Below, one piece after another: positions 1-10,552 of a stretch of 64,000 bases of DNA. Position numbers and translations under genes: made by a program. The DNA is from Ciborinia camelliae (taxonomy: Eukaryota; Ascomycota; Leotiomycetes; Helotiales; Sclerotiniaceae), in the NCBI GenBank assembly GCA_025890175.1, contig JANPYM010000003.1, forward strand, positions 3,209,466-3,273,465, read 5' to 3'. How positions within the stretch are numbered: position 1 is the stretch's first letter; each line of letters opens with the position of its first letter. The notes under the pieces were generated by a model, which saw only the letters and a list, made by a program, of their open reading frames with translations, was not told the DNA's origin and ran no database searches.

Positions 1-638
1 GGTAGTTAAGGGAATGGAGGAGTCGGGGATAAAGAGTTAGATGTTGAGGTTCGATACGGTAGGGTCCGGTGATGTATTTGTAGGTTTTTGCTACATGACA
101 TGTTAGTCAGAATGAGGTATGATAGTCATCATTTGACTATGGAGGTGTGGAATTTTGGAGAACTAAGAAGATCTCTGTAGTATCTCGAAGAACAGAAGAA
201 ATGTGGTTATACTGGGAGACGTAAAGTTACGCAGATGGGAAGACAGAATCGATTCTTCCACTTACACCCAAACTCCACATCCCCACCACCTTCTTCGTTC
301 TTCCCACGAAAATATCTCAACTCTCCTCTCGTACACTCCACCCCATCTCCCTTGCTAATTTCCAATATCAGATCGGTATGCCAGCTCCGAAGTCTAGCTT
401 CAATTTCCCTGGGAAAAGCATTACCGGCGCGGATTAACCATGAAAGTCTCTTAGCATTCCCGTTCGAGAGAAAGAGGCGAGCGCCAAGTATTGAATAGAC
501 ACCACTTCCACCAAGAACTCGAGATTTTGTCTCGCCATTAGGGAAGTATAGGTCGTCTAAAATACACATTCCCAAGGTGGTGAGAAGAGGTCTGTTATCC
601 TCATTATTTGGTTGTTTTTTCTCCCATTGTATAACCAT
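1..638 (-). CDS. PfkB-family carbohydrate kinase, Mak32-like (5' part, runs off left edge)
   Basis: This is the N-terminal part of a PfkB/ribokinase-fold protein resembling yeast Mak32, a family linked to maintenance of killer double-stranded RNA and of unknown substrate. Exon 1 (638-266, minus) starts MVIQW and carries the family-type stretch TTLGMCILDDLYFPNG, followed by VLGGSGVYSILGARLF, the GG-containing substrate-side motif near the N-terminus of PfkB proteins. A GTAAGT donor follows at 265-260. Splicing to the TAG acceptor at 93-91 restores the frame, and exon 2 (90-1) reads KTYKYITGPYRIEPQHL. That segment matches the family better than the unspliced read-through, which stops at 207. 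The C-terminal half with the expected GAGD motif lies outside the window. It is divergent from the zinc-cluster-like gene at 1262. Family call fairly secure; substrate unknown. Confidence 0.72.
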
Positions 639-1261
639 CTTGGATCTTGTAATTACAGATGAAGTCGAAGTAATGATAGAGTAACATTGTGTGGTGTGAA
701 GAATTAGAATAGAAACAATTGCAGATGAAGAGGTACTTGACGTTAGTACTACGTAAAGTTGAAAGTGGCTTGCAAATCACATGATGATCAGCTGCGCCAC
801 ATCGGACATTTATCCCTGATGATTCCTCATTAGGATACGGTCAGCCAAGGCAACCTCCGAGTAACAGGGCACAGAAAATGAGAGAACCTCTAATATCTTA
901 GGAGATCCTTCATTTTGTTTCATTTCTCTCCCAGTCTCACTCTACACCAAACCAAATACAAGCCAAATACAAACCAAAACATTGATGATCGATAATCTGG
1001 GCAACAGGTTGGATTAACCTACTTTGTCCTAAAGTATCTCTATCTCTACATCAATTCTTCTAGACCGCCAGTTAAACCTTAACCTTACCCACCTAGGACC
1101 TCTTCCTGAATCCCATCTCTCTGGTAAGGTTAGGGGGTCCAATTGATATTGATTACCTACATACTGTATTCCACAAGTATCATACCTGCAGCAGCGCGTA
1201 CAGCGTAATCTCCAATTGACTCGCCCACTGCGTCCTCCTGCATTGAAATGCACCCCGGATT
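639..1261. promoter_or_regulatory. Divergent intergenic region between Mak32-like and zinc-cluster-like genes
   Basis: This 623 bp gap separates two divergent start codons and should hold both promoters. It contains pyrimidine-rich tracts around 920-950 and a CCTAACCTTACC-like stretch on the minus side near 1070-1140. I could not support a TATA box, binding site or extra gene. Confidence 0.4.
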
Positions 1262-2940
1262 ATGGACCCCTCACCCCAAGAGCTAGAATGGAATCGAGCT
1301 CGAGCTCAGAGAGAGTCGTCGATCTTTGATCCTCCTCGGTATGTAATAAGCTATAATGATGATCATACTCTACAATGGGATCCTCCAGCTAGATCCAAGC
1401 AATTATCTATCGCCTTGAGTTATCATTTTCCATTGGAAAAGGACCTTGAAAGCAAAATGCGAGCGGCTACCAGGAAGTTTCTTCGAAATGAACGACAAAA
1501 GACTTCAGAGGACTCCAAAACTGGGGCAACCTCTGAGAACCTAAATTTTGATGGTTTGCCAATGCATGTGGATACAGAAGACCAGGTCACGCGACCAACT
1601 GTGAAAGTAGCTGAGCCACTATCACATGTCAAACCTGGATCAATCGCATCGCATCGTATCTCCATGCCAGAAACTAGGACTCTTCAGTTCGTCACATGGG
1701 ATGCGGATATGAAAGAGTTCAGTCCTAGAATAAAAAAGAGACGATATGAAAAAGAAGAACGAGTAAAGGTTGCGGCTAATAGAGGATTTGCATGTGATAG
1801 ACATAGGAGGCAGAAAATGAAGGTACTCGAACATCATTTCCAGTTGTGAGGCTCCCCACTAACACTTGGTAGTGTGATCCTGAACGATGTTCAAGGAACA
1901 AACAACGATTAAGTAGTTTGGAGAATATGGCCGCCAAATTCGAGTCCCAATCTGCTATAGATAAACGACATTCTTCCTTCATTCCAGACCCCGAGACTAC
2001 TAGTCCGATGAACTCCACGATAGATCCTGAATCGTTCACTTTAAACTCATCACCTTCTATAGACCCATCTCCAAGATGGACAATGTCGTCTTTTGTTGAT
2101 CCTGCGACACTTTACAAATTAGAAGGCTTCCATACTAGCTCTCAATCATTGGATTTTCCTACACCCTCCCTCGAATACAGTTCGAGATCACATGACTCTA
2201 TTGGCTCAGTACTATCTACTACTTCAGATATGAACTTTCTCGCCGGCTATGATGACATGAATTTCGATATCTCCAACTACGAGACATACCCTTGTTGGCC
2301 ACGAAACGATCCATATGAATCTGTCGGACCTACGTTTAATGATCTCATGCCAATTGATCAACCCATCACAATGACAAACGCATCCCATATGCAATCGTTC
2401 CAGATCGAAGACGAACAGTTTTCCACATTCAACCAGCTTTCAATGGAACCTCCCCACCAACAACTCAATTGGTCTCCCGATATGATCGCCTCCGAACCAA
2501 ACTATCCAATAGAATCTACTTCCACTCCACTCCGACCATCCTCAAGTCCGATGGAAAATACAACAACTTTAACAGACGCACATCGTCACCGTCAACAAGA
2601 TTTGATGGAATGGGAAGCAGCCCGTCCATCAAGCGTAACTCAAGGATACTTCTCCAATAACCAAGTGAAACCATTGACAGATGAAGAGAAACGAACACTT
2701 ATTAAATGGTGGGGTAGAGACAGATCTTCTGAGCAACCGGAGATCATTCGTGGCAGACAAAACTCATATGAAAGCCAGCCGTCGAACGGCGATATGACAG
2801 GAAGTGAGATCCAGCCTTGTATGGTTGCTTGGAAGAAAACTAGTCTTAGGGAGAAGGTTAAAACCGCTACAGTTCATGTACCGCCGTTTCCGAGGGGCTT
2901 GTTTAGAAGTAGGTCGACAGGAAAAGAGAAGAAGCCGTAG
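1262..2940 (+). CDS. Nuclear-type protein with degenerate zinc-cluster (C-x2-H-x6-C-x4-C) motif
   Basis: Two exons, 1262-1822 and 1873-2940, give 542 residues. The 50 bp intron has a GTACTC donor, a CTAAC branch site and a TAG acceptor. Splicing joins RHRRQKMK to CDPERCSRN, giving a block at residues 178-193 with Cys178, His181, Cys188 and Cys193. It resembles the first half of a fungal Zn2Cys6 DNA-binding domain (ACDRCRRRKxKCD), but His replaces the second Cys and the second Cys triplet is missing. A basic run, PRIKKRRYEKEERVK, precedes it. The rest is low-complexity, rich in Ser, Pro, Asn and Met, as in activation regions, with a basic C-terminus. No fungal-specific transcription-factor middle domain is visible. 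A transcription-related nuclear role is inferred; DNA binding is unproved. Confidence 0.7.
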
Positions 2941-4385
2941 ATATTTGTGAGTCGAATGAGCTAGAGCGCTCTTTTATACAGAAGGGGTTGGAGTTAGGGT
3001 TTAGTGGGCACTGGATTCATGGAAAAGGTCTGATGGTGTGCGAATATCCTGTCTTTTCCATATTTTGAGTTTTTATTGGAAGTTTCTTGGGTTTGCTTAT
3101 TATGACTTGGCGAGTTTGGAGAAATATTCACGTAAAGTCATTCATTCCCGAGGTCCTCAGGATCATCGACATCGCTCAGAATATAGATGGCGGAATTTGC
3201 ATATCGTAATTTTAGCATAACCAGTATGGTTTTTTTTTCTACAGCCAATCTTAATTCTCGGCGGCATGCAGTAGGCACCCCCCTTCATCAACTGTCTCCA
3301 TCGAGTGTACGTTGAATTCTTCTACGTTGAAAATAATGATTTGTTTGGAGCGATAATAGGGGCCGGGTCGTTTATCCCTATGAAAATCTTCCAACGACAA
3401 CCCCCATGATTGAGATTTTTTGCTGTCCAGAATTGGGCTGGAAATTCTTCAATACTCCTCTGATCTGACTGCAATTTGTACTTTTCTATTCAACGCGGGT
3501 TCTACATCATGTATTTACGTTGTGGGCGCACATGGACATTCATCTCTCGCGTGACATGTATTCAAGATTTAAACTTGTTGAGAGGTGAATCCTGCAGGAT
3601 ACACATACTGTTTCTTTTGTGTAAAGTATTCCCAATAGTGTCGTCTTCACACCTAGTCATTTATCCCCCTTTACGGATATATGCAGTTGTGTTTCTCGGG
3701 AAATTGCTGGGATGACTGGTCCTTTCTTTTCCTTGGCTGAGGTATTGAATGTGATTCTTTTATTTGTTTGGTGAGTTATTTGTGGTGGTATATAGTGGCA
3801 ATTAGACTAAGATTATTCATTCTTTCTGGTGATCAAATTAAATGAAATTCTTTTGGATTCTCGCATTTCTTCGAGTTTCAAATGGAATTCATGGTTACAG
3901 CTTCCTTTAAAGGATAAGTATATGATTCAAAGCATGAGAAGCTTCTGAGAAGCTCACAGTATAGTATCTATTTTCATGGCACCATGGGAACTCATGAATT
4001 AGGGGATGCTTCCCTCATGTCTATATTGGCGCTTACCTTCCTGAGTCTACTGCTGGATTCTCATTTCATAGAATAGTGCACTTTAGCGCATCACTAGTAT
4101 GTAAACAGTGGTTTATTTACATATGATATGGTTCTATATAGCTCAAGTCCAGTCGGTACTAATCCATTTGAATGCAATAATATTCATCCCCCCAAAGCCT
4201 CGCACTTCTTTATCCCATCACCTCAAGACACAGCCATTCATGGAACCTAATTTCCGGTAACGCAATTCTTTCACCCATTCATAAACCTCATCGCCTGCAA
4301 CACAATTTTGTCATCCGTCCCCCGATAACTTGATCTTAATTACCCCAAAAATATCCATCCCTATCTTCTTAACCATCCATGAAAC
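2941..4385. other. Gene-free intergenic stretch
   Basis: This stretch lies between the 3' end of the zinc-cluster-like gene and the 3' end of the first phosphotransferase-like gene. It presumably holds two converging terminators and untranslated regions. The small open frames at 3038-3220 and 3476-3715 have no recognisable domain and no sensible splice partners. I see no gene. Confidence 0.6.
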
Positions 4386-5687
4386 CTACTTTCCTGCAAC
4401 ATAATTTTCCCACGCTTCCATCAATCCATCAAAGGGAAGCTCATCCCACATGATATCAACACCCAGCAAAGCATAAAAGCCCAATGCTCTAGTGATCTTA
4501 GGCATAACTCCATATGCGTCCGCGCAATATCCAGGTAGCCTCTCCTCGATCATAGAGTCGAACTTGGCTTTGACCTCTGATCTCTCATTCTCGGATAGGT
4601 CACCCGTTTCCCACAAGAAAGAGGGAGGACATCGAGACATGATGAGAGGAAGTGCTAGAACTCCATCATAGCCAAGAATGGCGGTAACAACGGAAACATC
4701 TCCCAGATCCTTGCGTACGGGTTCGTCATCCGCGGAGGGAGGATTATCGGGGCCGCCATCAGGGTCATCAGAATGATCGGAGTTGCAATCCAATCCAAAT
4801 CCGCACCGATGATAGACCTTCTTTTGTGTCATAATAATCTTGCGAGGATGGAAATCGGGATGCCAGAGGACGGAGGGCTCAGGTTTATGTGCTGGGTGGG
4901 TTTTATCCTCCAATATCTTGATACACGAGGCGATGTCTACAAGTTTGCGATATCTCTCCTCTTGAAACGGGTGTCGAAGTTGATTCTCTTGACCATCCAA
5001 CAATTCACATATGAAATCGATGGCCGTGGAATTTGCTCGCATGGAAACACCCCTGGTGAACGGTAGGACTGGTAGACCAATTCGATTCAATACCCTACTA
5101 AGATTTGCACTTTTGAGCGCCATGCCTTTGATCAGTTGAAAAGTGCCATAATGCTCAAACCGAAATGAAGTCTCCTGATGCTCAATGTGTTTGGTTAACG
5201 AGGTCCCCAAAATTGCATAGTCTTCCAAATCGGAACCTCTTTTGATGTGTATCCTCTCCAGTCTTCGATAGTGCTCCACCAGATTCTGGCCTTCTATCTT
5301 CTGCTGAATTATATAGGAACATTGGATAGGGTTGTCATATGTACAATCGTACGCCAAGAGGCCCGGAACTGGAAACTGTCCATAAGCGTAGTTATGGAAA
5401 GCCGCCATTCTTCCCATGTTGAGATCACGCCATTGTGTTACCTGATATTTATGCTTGAAGGTCCTCAATACACAGAATAAAGGTTTGTCCTCGCACCCCG
5501 GGGGAGGATTGTTCATAATACAGGTAAATATGATGATGGTGTATTTGTTGCCGCCTTTCACCTCGTGAACTTCGATTCTTTTAGCGAACCTGATTTCATG
5601 GCAAAGACGAGATATCAGAGCTTGGACTTCTGACAACTTTTCGGGGGGAAAGGGGTTCAATATCAATCGAGGGTGCTGGTATGCCAT
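4386..5687 (-). CDS. APH-like phosphotransferase paralog 1, predicted catalytically dead; intronless
   Basis: This 433-residue protein belongs to the fungal aminoglycoside/choline-kinase-like (APH) family and is paralogous to the next two genes. Shared blocks include GGN near residues 45-47, a C-VLRT block near 70-75, PG-LAYD near 110, SVLWHPDF at 272-279 and SRCPPSFLW near the C-terminus. The Brenner motif HxDxxxxN reads HPDFHPRK: Asp278 is kept, but metal-binding Asn is Lys283. The DFG-equivalent IDWD of the paralogs aligns with LGYD, so the second metal-binding Asp is Gly339. About 38 extra, acidic residues (rich in D, P and G) separate the two sites. The conserved intron of the paralogs is absent and the frame runs cleanly across its position. 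No stop codons interrupt it. I infer a pseudokinase or a gene in early decay; substrate unknown. Confidence 0.8.
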   Translation of the reverse strand: MAYQHPRLILNPFPPEKLSEVQALISRLCHEIRFAKRIEVHEVKGGNKYTIIIFTCIMNNPPPGCEDKPLFCVLRTFKHKYQVTQWRDLNMGRMAAFHNYAYGQFPVPGLLAYDCTYDNPIQCSYIIQQKIEGQNLVEHYRRLERIHIKRGSDLEDYAILGTSLTKHIEHQETSFRFEHYGTFQLIKGMALKSANLSRVLNRIGLPVLPFTRGVSMRANSTAIDFICELLDGQENQLRHPFQEERYRKLVDIASCIKILEDKTHPAHKPEPSVLWHPDFHPRKIIMTQKKVYHRCGFGLDCNSDHSDDPDGGPDNPPSADDEPVRKDLGDVSVVTAILGYDGVLALPLIMSRCPPSFLWETGDLSENERSEVKAKFDSMIEERLPGYCADAYGVMPKITRALGFYALLGVDIMWDELPFDGLMEAWENYVAGK

Positions 5688-7157
5688 TTTTTTGTGATGG
5701 TGAGCTTGTGTGGTAAACTCTTTTGTGTTGATTCGATGTTTGTTGTAAGAAAATTATGTCAAAAGGCTTCTGGGTCGAGGGAGATAATGAATGGGCCATG
5801 AAAATAAATATAAGTATGATTTTGGGCTGTAGGAAGAAGAAGTGGCCGTACGAACAACTAGCCTGGAGTCGAACGGAAAAATAAACTGATGAGAGGGAAC
5901 GGTTCGAAGGTTCTGGTATGCCCGTACATTGTTGTTCAAACCGTTCTGGTATGCCCTTACATTGTTGTTTCAAAACGGTCAGTTGCCGTATATAAAGTAT
6001 GTCAAAGGCTGCTGAGTTGAGGATCACCAATGAATAATCAGAAGAACAAATGTAGAGTCATAGTAATTCCTTGTGGAACGTAGTGTAAAGAATGCGATTT
6101 TTTGTCACGAAGTAGTTCTCCGAGGTAAATTGTATATTGATGGTACTAGATTAAAATCCATCAATGGCTCAAGAACCAGGAGCAGCATATCCAATAGTCC
6201 GGACTAGTAGAGCAGATTTTGTTTTTCAATATTGGAAGAGTGATAAAGTTTTAAGCATACCTAAAATTTGAAGTAGATTGTGTGAAATGATTAAAGTACG
6301 TGAAATAAATGTATTATTCGGAAATAGATTTAAGAATTCGAATAATTCAAACATCTTAAATGAATTCAAGAATTCAAGTTCCCGTATTGTTGTACTGCAG
6401 TCCGGAATCTTGGACAGACTAAGGTCCAGGATGCTTTGAGTCAGAATAATGAGTATAAATGGAAGGAAAAGCAGAGTAAACAAGAAAGAACTTGATGATT
6501 CAAAATGATGCTGAAAATGATAGCCGATATACAATTCTCATGAACCACTGAAGAGTTTGCTGCAAAGAAGTGAGCTGACAGCCAATTCAATTGATATCTG
6601 TTTGTTGATCTTTTACAACTTCAATACTTCAGTTGAATACCTATGTATAACCTACCTCCTTCCAATCCATCAAACATGGAATTCGTATGATACCTACATA
6701 TCACTCTTCAAAATGTGAAGATATATCTTTTTTAGAAAGAATGCTCTGGCTGGTAAATCTTCCTATACCCCAATCTCTATATCTTCAAAATTGCCATTTT
6801 GGATAAGTTCACTCACTGGTCTATGTCATATGCGATATGTAGGTATTGACTGTCAACCATATTTTGGAGGTAGGATTGAATCCATGAAATGATTGAGAGT
6901 AAATTTATAATTTATCAGACGAGGCTGCTGTGAAAAGGAAAAGGAAAGAGGAAAGACAAGCTCACAAGAATAAAATTTCCCCCATTCACAGATTCTTATC
7001 AGTATCCAAACGAAATATTGTCAAAGCTGTCCTGCATTGCATTCTGATTCATGATATTGTATGAGAATGACTAGATCATCTTAAGTACAGAGGTATTTAT
7101 GAAGTGAAATACACGGCGTTGCTTTCGTTTTCCTGTTTCTCTGCAGAATTTTGTCAT
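5688..7157. other. Intergenic stretch between phosphotransferase paralogs 1 and 2
   Basis: It contains the promoter of paralog 1 and the 3' flank of paralog 2. A short repeat at about 5910-5970 has two copies of a GGTTCTGGTATGCCC..TACATTGTTGTT unit. The open frames at 5596-6030 and 6226-6534 are low-complexity and unsupported. No gene seen. Confidence 0.5.
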
Positions 7158-8456
7158 TCAATCCGGTATTTCTTTTTGTCCCGGAAACCTTGCCTCACAT
7201 TCCTGAATCAATTTCTCAAAGGAAAGCTCGTGGTAATGTGGATATTTGCTGCCAAATAATGCGTACATCCCCAATGCTCTAACGAGAACTCTATCCAACG
7301 AGTAAGCATCCTCTCGATATCCAGGTACCAATCGCTCGATAGTTTCGTCAAATGCGTTCTTGATCGCGTCGGACTCGAGCTGCGAGAGGCGGGTCGGGCA
7401 ATCTTTCCAGAGAAAGGAAGGAGGTCCTCTTGTCATGATCCGTGGCAGCTGGGGTGGGGGTTAGCTTCATCGCTTGTTAATGTGGGTAAAGGGGTCGCAA
7501 CTCACAGCCATAGAATTATCCCAATCAATAACGCCTTTCAGATCGGTCCCACTCGCATCACTTTGGATTATGATATTTCTTGGATGAAAGTCTGGATGCC
7601 AAAGTACCGAAGGTTGACCTGTCAATAAGCCCTTTTCCGACATATTTTTCGACATATTCACAAGTTTTCGAGCATTCTTGATTCCATCGTCATTTGAGGA
7701 AGACTTTTTTACCAACCGCGTAAATGATAACTCGGAGATGAAATGTGAAAAATCGAGTTTGGTAGGGATGGGTGTACCAGCGATACGAGTTGGGGCCACG
7801 GCAAGGGTGAAGCGAGCAGCGAGTACGTTGTGGTCGTCTGATGGCATATCCGATGCATTTTTGATAACGCCGTATCCCAAGAAGGTCTGTCGTTCTCTCG
7901 CAGCAATGAACTGGGCGATTTTGCGTGCGACTTGACGCCGTTCTAGGAGACGAGGGTTGTGATTTGGTCCTCGTTGGTGAAGAAGAGATGCATTCATTGT
8001 GCGATATTTCATTAACAGTGTGGTTCCCTCGACCCATTCTTGAATAATATATGGAGATTTAATACAATTCTCGAACGTAGAATCATAGGCTAAGACTCCA
8101 GGGATTTGTAATCCGGCTCCTGATTTTCCGAATTGACGAGTGAGTGCTACAAGCATTTTGATCGACTGATCAACGAAATATTGGCGTTGCTTGGAGAAAT
8201 CGTAGTATTTAGCGGTGCGTAAGACGCAGGAGATCCGCTGTTTGCGGTATTTTGATGCGAATGGTAAACATGTAAATACTACTATGTTGTTATTGCCGCC
8301 ATGTTTGGAAAAAGAATACTTTGGGTCTTTTGCGAAAGTGTCAAGCTCTGAGCATAAATCGTTGAGCATTTCTGTAGTTTCGGAAATCGATGGAGGAGGG
8401 AACGAATTTTTCTGTCGGCCAGTGAATTTGGAGAGTGGTACATTCGGTGCCGCCAT
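7158..8456 (-). CDS. APH-like phosphotransferase paralog 2 (intact active site)
   Basis: Two exons, 8456-7506 and 7448-7158, give 413 residues. The 57 bp intron (GTGAGT donor, GCTAAC branch, CAG acceptor) is phase 0, directly after the Ala of VIDWDNSMA. Splicing joins that segment to LPRIMTRGPPSFLW. The catalytic loop HPDFHPRN (His287, Asp289, Asn294) and the metal-binding Asp311 of IDWD are all present, as expected for a working APH/choline-kinase-like fold. Its substrate cannot be read from sequence; fungal members of this large family are mostly uncharacterised. It sits between paralogs 1 and 3 in the same orientation, consistent with tandem duplication. Confidence 0.85.
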
Positions 8457-9237
8457 GGTTGAGTTTGATGATGTTGAAGTACCTACCTAGGTAGTAGAAG
8501 TTAGAGAATGAATGGTCACGTTGAGAATGTATATAAACAGTGTTGCGAAAGATAGAAATGTTGTATCTACAGCCGTAGCAAGATGGCATCCCCACTCAAC
8601 TACAAGGTTCGGTCTTGGTACTGTTCATCGAGAATCTGGTCCGATTCCCATGAATAGGTACAAAATGGAGACTAAGAGACTCTGTGTGGAATATATTTGT
8701 TGTTTTGATTCGGTTAATTGTCTAGATTCGGTTAGCATCTAGCTTCAAGTTCATGAGAACAATATCAAATGCTAACAGTTGAGGGTATCAAAAAAGTCTG
8801 TGTTTGTAATTGTTGACCAGTGGGCTTTAAGGATGGTTTTATGATATCTTGGAGGCTGGATATCAAAGAAATATTGAAAAAAAGTATAAATTAGAGTCTC
8901 CAACAATCTGGATTGCAGTCTGACAATGAGAGTCTGTTGATTCTTGGGATGGTATGAGATAATGAATTGATTTGAGTTAATTTATCCATGGATTGGGAAA
9001 AATTGTGAAGTTTGGATTGAAGTGCAAATTACTAAAGGCTGTGACTTGTGATATTCAAGTTTGAGAACTTCATTCCAAATCTGTATCAGAAAAGCTTACT
9101 GTTTTAATATGAGTGGTGTATTGATTCATTATATGCTCTGTCCCCATTAATTCTCATTCCCATTCCCATCCTAGTTCCTATTCCTATCCCAATTCCTATT
9201 CCCATTCCCATAACCCCCCCCCCAACCCCCCAGAGCC
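8457..9237. other. Intergenic stretch with CCATTCC/CCTATTCC pyrimidine microsatellite
   Basis: This gap holds the promoter of paralog 2 and the 3' flank of paralog 3. From about 9140 to 9235 there is an imperfect array of ATTCCC and CTATTCC units ending in C-runs, just after the stop codon of paralog 3 on the minus strand. No gene seen. Confidence 0.5.
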
Positions 9238-10552
9238 TCAAACAAAAGGCATCGTTTGCGGGATAGACATCCAATGATCCCATTTATTAACGAGATCATT
9301 GAACGACATCTCACAATAATGCCGATTGTTTGGGCCCAGAAGGGCATACATACATAGAGCTCTAACCATCACTCTTGTAGTCGCATAGGCATCATACATA
9401 TATCCCGGACAGAATCTCTCCATTTCTTCATCAAAAGCATCTTTGATTACCAACTTTTCTTCTGGTAGCAATGAATTCGGGGACGTGCTCCAGAGAGACA
9501 TACCCCAGAGGAAACTGGGCGGGCACCTTGTTACGATACGAGGAAGCTAGTAGAGATGTTAGTTTCAAATTCAGAAGAGGGCAATAGGGAATGTGGAGTT
9601 AATAACTTACTGCCCTAGCGTCATCCCAATCGATAACCCCAGTGAGAAATGCATTGAATGGACTCGTCTGCATCATAATGTTCCTAGGATAAAAGTCGGA
9701 ATGCCATAGCACGGAAGGTTGTGCGGTCAGTAGTCCCCTTTCCGCCATTTGCGAGCCTATTTGTCGAAGCTGATAAATCTTGAATATTTCGTCTGTTGAG
9801 AGATTCAGGAAAATATCACGAGTCCTAGCTAATTGGATATTCAAAATTTGGTTGATCCAATTATGAAAGATGGGTTCTGACGAGATCTTCCAGCCCTGAA
9901 TTTGATCTGGACTAACAGTAAAAGTAGCATTCACGCTGGTACTTTTATTAGGCATGGCGACGTTGGCAGTGAACACCCCATAATTTGGAAGAGTAGTCTG
10001 GTCCATAGCAGCCACAAACACGGCAACAGATCTCGCATATTTGCAGCGAAGCTCCAAGTGAGAATTACGGGGTATGCGTGTCAAGCCTCTATTAATCTTG
10101 AAATACTCATGCTCCAGTGTCACTCCCATAATACGTTCTTGAATCATGTACGGAGATTGGATGTGGTTTTGGTGGGTGAAATCGTAGGCGAGTATGGATG
10201 GTATTGGAAAATTGCCTTGGTTGCGGAGATTGTGCATGAAAGCTACTAAATGCTTGAGATCCAAGTCGGTTGATGGATTGGTTTTGAACCATAATCTCCT
10301 GGTGGTGCGTAGGACGCAAGCAATTCGTTGGCCATTGTATTTTGGCGAGAAAGGAAGGCAGGTGAACAGAATTGCATTGTTGTTGCCACCAGTAACCTTC
10401 TGGCAGTTATTGATATCGCATGCGAAATTGATGTCGAGGCAAAGGCGTGAGACCATTTGTTGGGTATCTATCAATGATTGGGGTGGAAATAGATTGCTAG
10501 ATCCATTACCTGAACCATCAGGGAGAGTTGAATATGATTCTTCCATGATCAA
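9238..10552 (-). CDS. APH-like phosphotransferase paralog 3 (intact active site)
   Basis: Two exons, 10552-9611 and 9546-9238, give 416 residues. The 64 bp intron (GTAAGT donor, ACTAAC branch, TAG acceptor) is at the same place and phase as in paralog 2, after the Ala of VIDWDDARA. Splicing joins it to LPRIVTRCPPSFLW. The catalytic loop HSDFYPRN (His284, Asp286, Asn291) and Asp308 of IDWD are intact. The two possible starts are MIMEES and MEES two codons later; the first is used here. Same family and caveats as paralog 2: probable small-molecule kinase of unknown substrate. Confidence 0.85.

Noticed and set aside
4690..4838. Possible frameshift or retained intron in phosphotransferase paralog 1, where a +1 frame reads IIGADLDWIATPI
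   Set aside because: The +1 frame resembles a DWD loop but then loses similarity, while the main frame aligns cleanly to both paralogs after the insert. No good donor/acceptor pair encloses the insert.
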